Source: Flavivirga aquimarina
GTDB lineage: Bacteria; Bacteroidota; Bacteroidia; Flavobacteriales; Flavobacteriaceae
Reading direction: 5' to 3'
DNA: 64,000 nucleotides
Assembly: GCF_030540835.1 (NCBI RefSeq)
Contig: NZ_JAUOEK010000066.1
Span: forward strand, 1 to 64,000
Positions 53,325 to 63,037 of the stretch are shown piece after piece. Within the stretch, counting starts at the first letter, position 1. Each line of letters begins with the position of its first letter. A program made the position numbers and the translations under genes. Below the pieces are notes generated by a model that saw only the letters and a program-made list of their open reading frames with translations, ran no database searches and was not told the DNA's origin.

Positions 53325-53978
53325 TTACAATACCATCTCAGGAATATCTCCTTCAATAATTAAAGTTCCTTCGGTTGCTTTCTTAATGTCTTCAATAGAC
53401 ACTCCCGGAGCACGCTCTAAAAGTTTAAAACCTTTATCTGTTACCTCTAGCACTGCCATATTAGTGACTATCTTTTTTACGCAACCCACACCAGTTAATG
53501 GTAATACGCATTGCTTTAAAAGTTTAGACTCCCCCTTTTTATTTGTATGCATCATGGCAACTATAATATTTTCTGCACTGGCAACTAAATCCATAGCTCC
53601 CCCCATGCCTTTTACCATTTTACCAGGGATTTTCCAATTTGCTATATCGCCATTTTCTGCAACTTCCATAGCTCCTAAAATGGTTAAATCTACATGTTTT
53701 CCGCGTATCATAGAGAAGCTCATGGCCGAATCAAAAAAACTGGCTCCCGGTAAGGTCGTTATAGTTTGCTTTCCTGCATTTATAAGATCGGCATCTTCTT
53801 CACCTTCAAACGGAAACGGGCCCATACCTAAGACACCATTTTCACTTTGAAACTCTACTTCGATATCATTTCTCACATAATTTGCCACCAGAGTTGGTAT
53901 CCCTATCCCTAGGTTTACATAATATCCATCTTTTACTTCTTTTGCTATTCGCTTTGCTATTCCTGTTTTGTCTAACAT
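53325..53978 (-). CDS. scoB: 3-oxoacid CoA-transferase subunit B
   Basis: A 217-residue beta subunit with the catalytic glutamate E46 in SENGVLGMGPFPFEGEED and the LGIGIPTLVANY start. With subunit A it transfers CoA from succinyl-CoA to acetoacetate in ketone-body use. The two subunit genes are usually adjacent; here 165 bp of palindromic repeats separate them. Confidence 0.95.
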   Translation of the reverse strand: MLDKTGIAKRIAKEVKDGYYVNLGIGIPTLVANYVRNDIEVEFQSENGVLGMGPFPFEGEEDADLINAGKQTITTLPGASFFDSAMSFSMIRGKHVDLTILGAMEVAENGDIANWKIPGKMVKGMGGAMDLVASAENIIVAMMHTNKKGESKLLKQCVLPLTGVGCVKKIVTNMAVLEVTDKGFKLLERAPGVSIEDIKKATEGTLIIEGDIPEMVL

Positions 53979-53994
53979 ATATTATACTTCTTTC

Positions 53995-54133
53995 ATTTCC
54001 GCGAAGACGGAAATATTATGTTTTTCCTCTTTTGTTATTCCCGTGAATACGAAAATTTTTAATTGAAACTTAATATTTGTAAAAGTGAATTCCTGCCTTC
54101 ACTTCGACTAAGCTCAGTGTGACACACAGGAAT
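53995..54133. repeat. REP-like palindromes between scoA and scoB
   Basis: A hairpin atttccg/cggaaat (53995-54014) and a larger one with arms attcctg (54089-54095) and caggaat (54127-54133) around cttcgactaagctcagtgtg. The core cttcgact..gctcagtg recurs elsewhere in the window, including in gltX. Confidence 0.65.
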
Positions 54134-54143
54134 GACAAGCACT

Positions 54144-54845
54144 TTAACTTTTCGGTCTTACAGTTCGCTGTTCAATACGTTTTTCATAATGGGCTCCCTG
54201 AAAAACACGTTGCACAAAAATTCCGGGAATATGAATTTGGTTAGGATCTAAAGTTCCTAAAGGCACTAATTCTTCAACCTCAGCCACTGTTATTTTTGCC
54301 GCACCACACATATTAGGGTTGAAATTTCTGGAAGTACCTTTAAAAATTAAGTTGCCTGCAGTATCACCTTTCCAAGCTTTTATAAATGCAAAATCGGCTT
54401 TAAAAGCATGTTCTAAGACATACATCTTACCATCAAAATCTCGGGTTTCTTTACCTTCTGCTACTTCGGTTCCATAACCTGCAGGTGTGTAAACAGCAGG
54501 GAAACCAGCTTGAGCTGCTCGACAACGTTCTGCTAATGTACCTTGAGGGATAAGCTCTACATCTAACTCACCTGAAAGCATCTGACGTTCAAATTCATCA
54601 TTCTCTCCTACATAAGAAGACACCATTTTTTTTATCTGTTTTTTTTGAAGTAGTAAACCCAATCCAAAATCGTCAACTCCGGCATTATTAGAGATACATG
54701 TTAGCCCTTTAGCTCCTATATTTATTAATTCTGAAATAGCATTTTCAGGAATACCACTAAGCCCAAAACCTCCAAGCATAAGTGTCATGTTATCTGATAC
54801 ACCTTTTAGAGCATCTTGAACATTAGCGACTTTTTTATTAATCAT
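54144..54845 (-). CDS. scoA: 3-oxoacid CoA-transferase subunit A
   Basis: A 233-residue alpha subunit with the CoA-binding loop [13 protein letters not shown] (from residue 25) and [16 protein letters not shown]. It pairs with ScoB. The start is set at 54845 ([13 protein letters not shown]), where the family begins; a longer frame from 54911 adds 22 residues not typical of the family. Confidence 0.95.
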   Translation of the reverse strand: MINKKVANVQDALKGVSDNMTLMLGGFGLSGIPENAISELINIGAKGLTCISNNAGVDDFGLGLLLQKKQIKKMVSSYVGENDEFERQMLSGELDVELIPQGTLAERCRAAQAGFPAVYTPAGYGTEVAEGKETRDFDGKMYVLEHAFKADFAFIKAWKGDTAGNLIFKGTSRNFNPNMCGAAKITVAEVEELVPLGTLDPNQIHIPGIFVQRVFQGAHYEKRIEQRTVRPKS

Positions 54846-55014
54846 TTTTATTGAATTTTTACTGCATAAATTTACATATAAATAACAATTACACAATAAT
54901 TTATTTATCAATAAAACTAAATCATATAATTTGTTGTGTATTTATATAAAAAACCTATCAATTTAACTGAAACTATGAATTTATTTAATGTACTCTTTTA
55001 TGGAAAGTTTCGTA

Positions 55015-56133
55015 TTAATGTTTCAAAGGAATTACCATATTCCAGGTATTCTCAAATTTCCAGGCCTTAGGACCGCTACCAACCGCAGCAAATAAATGGG
55101 TTGGTTTACCGTCTTCAATTAAAACAAAAGGACGTTCAAAATGGTTTTGAAATGATTTAGTGCCATCGTCCCATAAAATATGACGGCTGTAGGCTTTTAC
55201 CTGTTCAAATAAATGCCATTTTACACCATCTTTAGACCAAACGTGGATGCCTCCACCTTCTTCTCCACATATTTCTCCAGACCGATCTTTTATAACCGCT
55301 TCATAACGGTCACCTGCCCACCAAATGTATGGATCTTCTACATCTATTCTATTATTATCTTCGGTTTCAAAACGAAATACGGGCTCTTCACTTAGCCTTT
55401 TATACTCTCCTCTAGGACCAGAAGCCATAGCAACACCTAATAATAATGGTGGCTTTCTATCAACAGAAGATTTGTACATCAATAGTATTTTTCCTGTTTT
55501 AGGGTCTACAGCAGGAGCTGGATTGGATGTAATTGACGCATCCCAATGCCCAGGTCTAGGTTCTATTACAGGTTTATCGACACGTTCCCACGGACCGAAA
55601 ACAGAATCACTTATTGCTAAACCTACACGTTTGTTCAACCAAGCTTGATCCCAATTTTCACCAGAAACCTTTGGGTTGTCTTTTGTTGGCATTGGAAAAT
55701 CGTAAGTCGTTCCAAAATGATATAATAAATACTTGTCTTTATATTTTATAATTCTAGGGTTATGTGTGCACATGCCATCAAAAAACTCTTTCCCTCTAAC
55801 TGGAAGTACTACTTCTTGAAATTTGTATGGACCAACAGGAGTATCTGCCACCGCACGAACGACTTCTGAATTTGTAACCCAATTACCAAAACCAACATCT
55901 TTAGACCATCTGGAAGCAAACATATGGTATTTACCATCCTCTCCTTTAATTACAGACGACCCCCAGATCCAATAAGCATCGTCACGAAAACCACCACCAA
56001 CTGGTGCAGGTAAAATCCGATCTATAAAAGCTGTTTTTGGAGGTTGACTATTAGAAACACATGACCATAAACCAGTTGTAGCTATAATTGCAGACCCTTT
56101 TATAGAGGTTTCAATAAATGTTCTTCTTTTCAT
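55015..56133 (-). CDS. Glycoside-hydrolase-like beta-propeller lipoprotein (Tat signal)
   Basis: A 372-residue protein with a twin-arginine signal (KRRTFIE at 2-8) combined with a lipobox (GLWSC, C25). The body has repeated propeller-type blades (DGKYHMFASRW, DKYLLYHFGTTYDF, SGPRGEYKRL, VEDPYIWWAGDRYEAVIKD) as in GH43/GH32/GH117-type five-bladed hydrolases. The catalytic acids and family cannot be fixed by eye; polysaccharide breakdown is likely. Monocistronic or with the gene upstream at 56158. Confidence 0.75.
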   Translation of the reverse strand: MKRRTFIETSIKGSAIIATTGLWSCVSNSQPPKTAFIDRILPAPVGGGFRDDAYWIWGSSVIKGEDGKYHMFASRWSKDVGFGNWVTNSEVVRAVADTPVGPYKFQEVVLPVRGKEFFDGMCTHNPRIIKYKDKYLLYHFGTTYDFPMPTKDNPKVSGENWDQAWLNKRVGLAISDSVFGPWERVDKPVIEPRPGHWDASITSNPAPAVDPKTGKILLMYKSSVDRKPPLLLGVAMASGPRGEYKRLSEEPVFRFETEDNNRIDVEDPYIWWAGDRYEAVIKDRSGEICGEEGGGIHVWSKDGVKWHLFEQVKAYSRHILWDDGTKSFQNHFERPFVLIEDGKPTHLFAAVGSGPKAWKFENTWNMVIPLKH

Positions 56134-56157
56134 AAAATACCCTTTTAATTTGCCAAG

Positions 56158-56844
56158 CTAAAGTAGAAATAAAACCCCAAAAACCAACATATTTTGGTTT
56201 CCTTTAAAGCTTGAATTTCCTCCAGAACTATCAACATCTTGAGAATTTAATTTCCTTAATATATTGGTAAAACCATAAATATATTGCGCTTTTAGTCTAA
56301 TAAATTTATACCCTGCAGAAGCACCAATAGTACCGTTAATGTTGAATTGAGAGATGTTGCTAATATCACTAGCCAATAAATTACTGTAGTTATTTATATA
56401 ATAGTTTGCTTGCGATTTGTCTTTTAATTCCAATGTTCCATTATACTGCAACATAGGGCCTAGATCAATGGTAACATAGTTTTTAATCAATTTTATATGT
56501 CCTAATAAGGCTACTTGAGCTGCTAACATTTTGTATTCAATAAATGCATTAGGATCACTATTGCTTAACATAGAAGGCCTGGCAGAAATATCAATATTGT
56601 TTTGTGATATCTGCATACCAAAACTTACATTATAAAATCTGTGCGGAATATCAACCATTGTACTAAATCCTCCCATAAACCCATTGCCTTGAGAAGTAAT
56701 AAAATTGTTGGTAGTTATATTAAAATTTGTAATGGCTGCGTTAATGCCAATGCCATTAGATATTCTATAATTTCCTTTTTGTGCATAACCAGTTGTAACA
56801 AAACAGGTCATTATGACTACTAATAAAGTAAGTTGTTTTTTCAT
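56158..56844 (-). CDS. Secreted outer-membrane beta-barrel-like protein, unassigned
   Basis: A 228-residue protein with a signal peptide (about 1-21, TGYAQ) and alternating strands with aromatic ends (RFYNVSFGMQISQNNIDIS, IRLKAQYIYGFTNIL), consistent with a small outer-membrane barrel. No family recognised. It has a good promoter (56865-56873) and is 24 bp upstream of the glycoside-hydrolase-like gene, possibly one transcript. Confidence 0.65.
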   Translation of the reverse strand: MKKQLTLLVVIMTCFVTTGYAQKGNYRISNGIGINAAITNFNITTNNFITSQGNGFMGGFSTMVDIPHRFYNVSFGMQISQNNIDISARPSMLSNSDPNAFIEYKMLAAQVALLGHIKLIKNYVTIDLGPMLQYNGTLELKDKSQANYYINNYSNLLASDISNISQFNINGTIGASAGYKFIRLKAQYIYGFTNILRKLNSQDVDSSGGNSSFKGNQNMLVFGVLFLL

Positions 56845-56864
56845 GCTATTTTAGGCTTAGGTGT

Positions 56865-56873
56865 GCAAATATA
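56865..56873 (-). promoter_or_regulatory. -7 promoter element of the gene at 56158-56844
   Basis: On the minus strand TATATTTGC matches TAnnTTTGC exactly, about 20 bases before the start codon. Confidence 0.6.
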
Positions 56874-56921
56874 GCTTAAATTAGTAATTCGTTATTTTCT
56901 AACTATTTTAATAAAATTATT

Positions 56922-57845
56922 ATGAACTTCTATTACATTCCTATTATTGTTTTTGGATTATTATTTATAATCTCAATGGTTTTTACCGTGAAACAGCAAA
57001 CAGCGGCAATTATAGAACGCTTTGGCAAATTTCAAACAATTGCTCAATCTGGTTTACGATTTAAAATTCCTTTAATAGATCGCATTTCTGGTCGCTTAAG
57101 TTTAAAAATTCAACAATTAGATGTTATTGTTGAAACAAAAACTAAAGATGATGTATTTGTACGTTTAAAAGTGTCTGTTCAATATAAAGTGATTAAAGAG
57201 AAAGTTTACGATGCGTTTTATAAACTGGATTACCCACATGACCAAATTACATCTTATGTATTTGATGTGGTTCGTGCCGAAGTACCAAAAATGATTCTTG
57301 ATGATGTGTTTTTGCGTAAAGATGATATTGCGATTGCTGTTAAATCTGAACTTAACGAAGCCATGATGGAATATGGTTACGATATTATAAAAACACTGGT
57401 AACAGATATCGATCCTGATGGACAGGTAAAAGAAGCAATGAACAGAATTAATGCTTCCGAACGTGAAAAAATTGCAGCACAGTTTGAGGGTGATGCACAG
57501 CGTATTTTAATTGTTGAAAAGGCAAAAGCAGAAGCAGAAAGTAAGCGTTTACAAGGTCAGGGTATTGCAGATCAAAGAAGAGAAATTGCTCGTGGTTTAG
57601 AAGAGTCTGTTGAAGTATTAAATAGAGTTGGTATAAACAGTCAAGAAGCATCGGCACTTATTGTTGTAACACAACATTATGATACATTACAATCTTTAGG
57701 AGAGGAGACCAATAGTAATTTAATTTTACTGCCAAATGCACCTCAGGCCGGAAGTAATATGCTAAATGATATGGTAGCAAGTTTTGCAGCCAGTAACCAG
57801 ATTGGTGAAGCAATGAAGAAAGCTAAAAAGGATAAGAATGAATAA
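56922..57845 (+). CDS. SPFH-domain (stomatin/prohibitin-like) membrane protein
   Basis: A 307-residue protein with an N-terminal anchor (about 3-22), an SPFH/band 7 domain (about 23-180; IERFGKFQTIAQSGLRFKIPLIDR, DIDPDGQVKEAMNRINASER), an Ala/Glu-rich coiled coil (about 185-235) and a C-terminal tail. Such proteins form membrane microdomain scaffolds. Monocistronic, convergent with the next gene. Confidence 0.9.
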   Translation: MNFYYIPIIVFGLLFIISMVFTVKQQTAAIIERFGKFQTIAQSGLRFKIPLIDRISGRLSLKIQQLDVIVETKTKDDVFVRLKVSVQYKVIKEKVYDAFYKLDYPHDQITSYVFDVVRAEVPKMILDDVFLRKDDIAIAVKSELNEAMMEYGYDIIKTLVTDIDPDGQVKEAMNRINASEREKIAAQFEGDAQRILIVEKAKAEAESKRLQGQGIADQRREIARGLEESVEVLNRVGINSQEASALIVVTQHYDTLQSLGEETNSNLILLPNAPQAGSNMLNDMVASFAASNQIGEAMKKAKKDKNE

Positions 57846-57891
57846 AATTAACTTCGGTTATTATAAAGTCTAATATTTGTCATTATGAGGA

Positions 57892-57921
57892 GTCTCAACC
57901 CCGAGTTATCGGGGTCGAGAC
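57892..57921. repeat. Palindrome between convergent genes
   Basis: A 13-bp inverted repeat (gtctcaaccccga/tcggggtcgagac, one mismatch, 4-nt loop) set in a longer stretch with tgtcatt at each side (57879 and 57990 region). No T-run follows, so it is more like the dispersed repeats than a terminator. Confidence 0.55.
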
Positions 57922-58026
57922 TTCGTAATAATCTTTCGAATTGAATTTAAAATTGAACAGATTGTCACGACTTTTGCAAAGTCTCACAATGTCATTGTAT
58001 TTAGACTTATAGACCTTTTTTCCAAT

Positions 58027-58527
58027 CTATAACTTTTTAAACTTAGGCTTTTCTTTTTCCTCTTTTTCGGGTGTATCAGTACTTAAACGACCCGGAAATG
58101 TTAAAGAGGTACTCGCAAATGAAGTTCCAAAATTTACGTTTGCATAATATACCTGACTTACGGCGTCTTTTACCTGTTCTTGTGATAATTCTTTTAATGG
58201 GTGAATAAATACTGACCATAAAATACCATCTGAAACGGCATATTTAACATCTAAAGCAGTATGAAAATTGGCAACCAAAGCAGCTTTAATTAATTCGTTA
58301 CTTAAGTTATTGGAATCTGATATGGGCGAAATGATTCGCATTCTATTATGATTGGCATCTGTAATGGACATTAATGGAATGTCTTTAATATAAAATTGCC
58401 AGGCTCCGTTATTTCCCTGAATAGAATCGCTAACAGATGAGTAAATATTATGAAGTGTTTCATTAGTCATATTTTGAGATAAGCTACTAAGCGGAAAAAC
58501 GAATAAAATAAAAAACCATTTTTTCAT
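58027..58527 (-). CDS. Secreted hypothetical protein
   Basis: A 166-residue protein with a signal peptide (about 1-17, SSLSQ), a central mixed region (GAWQFYIKDIPLMSITDANHNRMRII) and a Lys/Glu-rich C-terminus. The middle resembles, loosely, small periplasmic bacteroidotal proteins of unknown function. Not assigned. Confidence 0.65.
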   Translation of the reverse strand: MKKWFFILFVFPLSSLSQNMTNETLHNIYSSVSDSIQGNNGAWQFYIKDIPLMSITDANHNRMRIISPISDSNNLSNELIKAALVANFHTALDVKYAVSDGILWSVFIHPLKELSQEQVKDAVSQVYYANVNFGTSFASTSLTFPGRLSTDTPEKEEKEKPKFKKL

Positions 58528-58590
58528 AAAAGTATATTTAATAAGTAAGTCGAAAGAAGGTTTAAATACTTAACTAATCTATATTTTTTA

Positions 58591-59754
58591 TTATTTGAAA
58601 GGGTGGCGTTCTTCCCAGTCTTTTTTGGGATTCATTAAACCAAAAATCGATTTTAAAATACGATTAACAAAGCTATTTGTGTGTTTCATATATACTGCCA
58701 TAGCTTCCGGTTTAGCACCCACAGAGCTTTTAATTTCCATAGCTGTTCTTGCATAAACAATAGAAGAAAAGGTATTGTTAATGCCGTATTTAACCATATC
58801 GTATAACATGTTTAAATACAATTGATTTGAATATTGATGTTCTGCATCATAACCTAAAAAATAAGTTTCTAAATTTTCATTGTTAACTATTAAAGTAAAG
58901 AAGCCAACAAGTTTATCATTTAGATAATATCCAAAAACTTTAAAGTTTTCTTTTAAATAAAACTTCAGGCTATAAAAGTGATTTTCTGGTAACAAAAATG
59001 TATTAAACTTAGCATTGTTAGAAACATTCAAATAAAGATGGTATAATTTGTTAGAGTCATTTTTAATCGTTTCTAAGTCTAATTCATGGCACTCTATAGA
59101 TCCTAATTTCTTCTTTGCTCGTCTATAACGCGTTCGGTATTTTTTAGTCATATAGGCAGTATAATCATCAAATACTTCCCACGTTGGCTGTATTTTCATA
59201 ATCATATTGGGCTGTACTAAAACTTTATATAATTTATGTGAACTGAAAAAAGATTTTTCCTTATGAATGGTATCATCAAGAAAATAATCCTTAAACATAA
59301 TGGCACGAATTTTCTTTTTTTGTGTTTCTTTTATTTCTTTTTTAATGTCTCCTATGGCATTAAAAACACATTCTAAATATGTAAATTGAGAAATGTGTTC
59401 CTTATTAAAATACACACCATGTTGCCCTGTCTGCGTTAAATTACCGATAACTAAAATATTTCCTTTTAATATTTTTGAAACAATTTCTTGAAACAACTCT
59501 TTTATGCAAGATACTTGTGTTTTCCTGAACATATCTTTTAAGTACAACTGTACACGTTGAACGATGGCAACACCAACTAAAAGATCGTCACTAAAAACAC
59601 CAATATAAAAAAGCTGAATGTTATTAGGAGACGCTTCTTCTAATGCTTTTAAATAATTTACATGTAAAAAGATATCATGTTTTACAAAAGCATCCCAACC
59701 TTTAGGAAGGTTGTTAGCAGAATGATAAATGTGAGAAGTTATATTCAATAGCAA
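58591..59754 (-). CDS. GNAT/FemAB-like acyltransferase
   Basis: A 387-residue protein with the FemAB-like double-GNAT layout: KKYRTRYRRAKKKLG in the middle, then FNTFLLPENHFYSLKFYLKE, and a C-terminal acetyltransferase part (VGFFTLIVNNENLETYFLGY...NQLYLNMLYDMVKYG). Such enzymes transfer acyl or aminoacyl groups in cell-wall or surface polymer synthesis; substrate unknown. No ATG is available near the N-terminus, so a TTG start at 59754 is inferred (TTG also at codon 3). Confidence 0.7.
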   Translation of the reverse strand: MLLNITSHIYHSANNLPKGWDAFVKHDIFLHVNYLKALEEASPNNIQLFYIGVFSDDLLVGVAIVQRVQLYLKDMFRKTQVSCIKELFQEIVSKILKGNILVIGNLTQTGQHGVYFNKEHISQFTYLECVFNAIGDIKKEIKETQKKKIRAIMFKDYFLDDTIHKEKSFFSSHKLYKVLVQPNMIMKIQPTWEVFDDYTAYMTKKYRTRYRRAKKKLGSIECHELDLETIKNDSNKLYHLYLNVSNNAKFNTFLLPENHFYSLKFYLKENFKVFGYYLNDKLVGFFTLIVNNENLETYFLGYDAEHQYSNQLYLNMLYDMVKYGINNTFSSIVYARTAMEIKSSVGAKPEAMAVYMKHTNSFVNRILKSIFGLMNPKKDWEERHPFK

Positions 59755-59758
59755 TAAA

Positions 59759-59788
59759 AAAGACCAAAAATTACAATTTTCAGTCTTT
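59759..59788 (-). terminator. Terminator of the DUF1761 gene
   Basis: Arms aaagac/gtcttt plus inner A/T pairs, followed on the minus strand by a T6 run. It lies between the DUF1761 stop codon and the start of the next leftward gene. Confidence 0.6.
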
Positions 59789-59814
59789 AAAAATGTTAAA
59801 AAATTACAAAATGA

Positions 59815-60294
59815 TTATTTCCAACCACAAATAATGGCTCCCATAACTCCTAAAGTTACGATCCAATAACCACTATTTATAAAAATATATTTTGCGCTTT
59901 TACGTTCAAATAAAGCATTAGTTCCTAAAATTGGAAGAGCAACAAATATACCTGCGATTACCCCATGGAATGCACCGTGTTTGAACGTTCTAAATTCATT
60001 ACCATAGTCTGCCATAAAAGCATCGTAAGAAGGTAGAATACCCAACTCTCCTTGAGTAAGGCTAGAAGCTCCCATTTGGTGAATTGTAGTAGGTAACAAA
60101 GACATTGCTAATAGAATTGCAAAAATAAAAGCCATGATAAAAATCTTTGCCATGTTAGCTCCTTTCATTTTGTCTTCAGACATGTCAGCAGCTTTCATCC
60201 AAGCTGTTCCAAACACTTTTGGGTTATACCAAATAAACCCAAATAAAAGGGCAGAAACTGCCGCAGCAACAATTGCTAAAAAATTAATTTCCAT
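59815..60294 (-). CDS. DUF1761 membrane protein
   Basis: A 159-residue protein with four hydrophobic helices (about 5-25, 48-68, 108-128, 135-156) and the DUF1761 features GFIWYNPKVFGTAWM and FKHGAFHGVI. Function unknown. It has its own promoter (minus strand TAATTTTG at 60330-60337) and terminator. Confidence 0.85.
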   Translation of the reverse strand: MEINFLAIVAAAVSALLFGFIWYNPKVFGTAWMKAADMSEDKMKGANMAKIFIMAFIFAILLAMSLLPTTIHQMGASSLTQGELGILPSYDAFMADYGNEFRTFKHGAFHGVIAGIFVALPILGTNALFERKSAKYIFINSGYWIVTLGVMGAIICGWK

Positions 60295-60329
60295 TATATA
60301 TTTAGTTATAGTTAGAATATAAATATATA

Positions 60330-60337
60330 CAAAATTA
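60330..60337 (-). promoter_or_regulatory. -7 promoter element of the DUF1761 gene
   Basis: On the minus strand TAATTTTG matches TAnnTTTG, about 36 bases upstream of the start codon. Confidence 0.45.
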
Positions 60338-60486
60338 TAACATCAATATTAATTTTTTAGGGATTTATAAACTTTATAACCTATTTTAAATGGTCTCAGC
60401 CTCAGTTACTAACAGCTCATTTTCACTTACCAATTTTCTAATAAAATATCAAAAACAAGCACTATTGTAATTTTAGTCCATGCTTT

Positions 60487-62055
60487 TTAATAAATTGTAT
60501 CGATACTTTTATTTAATGGGTTTTGAAAAACACTTTCCTTAAGTTGATAATCTACTTTTTTCACTTCCAATAGATCCAAAAGACTGTGATAAAGAATATC
60601 TGTTGTGAAGTGCGAATACTTATTTTTGCGAATAGCTTCAACCTTTAGCGGGTAGTTTTTAATAAACCGATTAGAAAACCATAAAACCATTGCAGGGTTC
60701 ATACATGCTCGCTTATTTTGCCCATGTAACCACTTCCCATCTTCACCTAAAGCTTCTCCATGATCGGAAATATAAATTAAAACGGTTGGGTAGTCTTGTT
60801 GTTCTATCGTTTTGATAAGCTTTTCTAAAAAATAATCTAGATATACAATCGTATTGTCGTATGAGTTGATCATTTGCTCTTTACTTAAAGAAGGAATATG
60901 TTTTGAATCGATTACTGGCTTAAACTTTCTTTGAGCATCTTTGTATCTGTTTTCATACCACCAATGACTTCCCATCATGTGTAAAGTGAATAAGCTTTTG
61001 TTTTTTCCATTTGAAAAACTGGAGCGAAAAGGCTTTAAAAGTTCTTCATCAAAAGCTTTTTTAAAGCTTAAGTAAGATCTTAAACTATCAACCAAAACCA
61101 CTTTCTTATTAGTTTTTACAATACTGGCATAGCTTCTTTCCAACTCCTGATTACCAAACCAAACGGTTTGATAATTACACTTATTAAAAACATCGAAAAC
61201 AGATGTTATACTATCCAATGATTTGTCATAAACACTAGCACTAGTTATCATTGTTGGTAGACTAGAAGCAGTATATGTGTGTGGAGTATATATATTATTA
61301 AAACTTACAATATTCTTTCTTTTACTTAAAAAGGGTGTCGTTTCTCTATTGTAACCATTTAACTGAAGATGATCTGCTCTTACGGTCTCTCCAAGTACTA
61401 AAACAATTTTTAGGCTATCTATATTGCTGCGTGCTCCATCTTTTATGTCATTAAAAGTATATTTTTCTTTTTTTAAATAATCTTTTAAGCCAAAAAACAC
61501 ACTGTAAGGTAATCTACTTTTTAATGTATTTACTCTTTTACTTTCAACTAAAGTAAAGCTATAAATAGAGATTATTGTAATTATTAAAAAAGGAATATTA
61601 AATTTAAATGGAAATAGTTTATTGTAAAACCTATTTATAAGAATAATTAAAGAAAGTGTTATCATTATAAATATAACAAATGGTATTGAAATTAAATCTA
61701 TAGCGATTGTAGACTTGGTTTCTAAAACTATTTGAATTAATGCATTTGTGACTGAAATATCCTGTGTATAAACCCAATAGGAAAACAAAGATAGGATGAA
61801 GAAAATTGGAATAAAAACAAACCGAAATAACCACTTATTAAACGTTACTAAATAAATATATCCTGAAATTGAAAATTGTAAGAGGATAATATGTATTAAG
61901 TACATTAAACGATCTTTAACCCCTGAAAGTGGAATATGAACATAAGAAGAGAGCGTTATAAAAAAAACAAAAACAAGGTTTAAAATTAAATAAAAAACAA
62001 TCTGTTTTTTGTTTGATTGATAAAATAACACAATATTATTTTTTAATCTTTCCAT
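60487..62055 (-). CDS. Phosphoethanolamine transferase-like (EptA-type) membrane protein
   Basis: A 522-residue protein: about five N-terminal helices (to about 170), then a sulfatase-fold domain with VLGETVRADHLQLNGY (E223), a probable nucleophile T262 in TYTASSLPTM, and SDHGEALGEDGKWLHG near 440 for the metal site. This is the layout of EptA-type enzymes that add phosphoethanolamine to lipid A or glycans. The SCGT/PCMF cysteines of classical EptA are absent. Its 5' end overlaps the acyltransferase by 20 bp, so the two are co-translated. Confidence 0.82.
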   Translation of the reverse strand: MERLKNNIVLFYQSNKKQIVFYLILNLVFVFFITLSSYVHIPLSGVKDRLMYLIHIILLQFSISGYIYLVTFNKWLFRFVFIPIFFILSLFSYWVYTQDISVTNALIQIVLETKSTIAIDLISIPFVIFIMITLSLIILINRFYNKLFPFKFNIPFLIITIISIYSFTLVESKRVNTLKSRLPYSVFFGLKDYLKKEKYTFNDIKDGARSNIDSLKIVLVLGETVRADHLQLNGYNRETTPFLSKRKNIVSFNNIYTPHTYTASSLPTMITSASVYDKSLDSITSVFDVFNKCNYQTVWFGNQELERSYASIVKTNKKVVLVDSLRSYLSFKKAFDEELLKPFRSSFSNGKNKSLFTLHMMGSHWWYENRYKDAQRKFKPVIDSKHIPSLSKEQMINSYDNTIVYLDYFLEKLIKTIEQQDYPTVLIYISDHGEALGEDGKWLHGQNKRACMNPAMVLWFSNRFIKNYPLKVEAIRKNKYSHFTTDILYHSLLDLLEVKKVDYQLKESVFQNPLNKSIDTIY

Positions 62056-63037
62056 TAAATATTGGGGCGTATTTATTTATTAAAAAAATAAGAGGTAAAA
62101 TGAGTAAAACCTGAAAAATAGAAATAAAAAATTTAATGGGTTCACTAAAAACAAATACTTGTATTCCTATAACCATAAGTATGGCTTTGATGAAGGTTAA
62201 TGCTCTGAAATGCATTACTAATAAAACAATGGTATTTTTACCTAAAAACGCAAAAAAATTAAGAATTCTGAATTTTTTGAAGAACAATAAAACAAATAAA
62301 GTCCCTGTTAGGCCATTGATAATAAATAATAGTTCGTTTCCATAAATAGCTCTGTACATATCTATTTTAGGGTTTACAAAGCCTATGGTGAGGCTTAAAA
62401 TTAAAGCAAAAAGCATTACGATTAAAAGTTTATTGGAGTTCAGCTTGACAAGTTGTTCTTTAAGAACATTACCAGACATATAAAAAACTAATGAAACGCA
62501 TGCTACATCAATACTCCAGGGCAATTTAAAGTCGAAATAACGAGGGTATAAAAAGCCTAATGAAATTAAAGTAATTAAGACCAAATACCTAATAGTTTTT
62601 ATTTTTATAACTTTTAAAAATGAGTATAAGAGGAATGTTAAAAATATACCAGGTAAAAACCACAGAGGAATCCCCCAGTCCATAAATTGTATACCTCCCT
62701 GTGCATAAAAAATACCTATAAAACTTTTTATAGGATCTAAATTGAAAGTAGTACTATTGCCATAATGTCTTCCTAAAAAAAACCAAAACAGATATAATAA
62801 AAAGGCCCAAAAAAAGTAGGGTATTAAAAGACTCTTAGCACGATGGATAATAGTTTTTGAATTAGTTTCTTTAGGATGAAACATTCCAGAAATAAAAAAA
62901 AACAAAGGCATATGAAAACTATAGATATAGGATTCTAAATAAGGAAAGTTATGAGCATATATTACTAAAAAGATGCCCAATCCCTTTGCTTGATCTATCC
63001 AATTAAATCTACTTTTTTCTATAATACTTTTATTCAA
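62036..63037 (-). CDS. Acyltransferase 3 family membrane protein
   Basis: A 333-residue protein with about ten helices and the acyltransferase-3 start FNWIDQAKGLGIFLVIYAHN (H29), then SFHMPLFFFISGMFHPKET. Members O-acylate surface sugars. The start is TTG at 63037, overlapping the glnS stop by 4 bp (TTGA). The downstream partner is a phosphoethanolamine-transferase-like gene, suggesting joint modification of an envelope glycan or lipid. Confidence 0.85.
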   Translation of the reverse strand: MNKSIIEKSRFNWIDQAKGLGIFLVIYAHNFPYLESYIYSFHMPLFFFISGMFHPKETNSKTIIHRAKSLLIPYFFWAFLLYLFWFFLGRHYGNSTTFNLDPIKSFIGIFYAQGGIQFMDWGIPLWFLPGIFLTFLLYSFLKVIKIKTIRYLVLITLISLGFLYPRYFDFKLPWSIDVACVSLVFYMSGNVLKEQLVKLNSNKLLIVMLFALILSLTIGFVNPKIDMYRAIYGNELLFIINGLTGTLFVLLFFKKFRILNFFAFLGKNTIVLLVMHFRALTFIKAILMVIGIQVFVFSEPIKFFISIFQVLLILPLIFLINKYAPIFNGKIKK

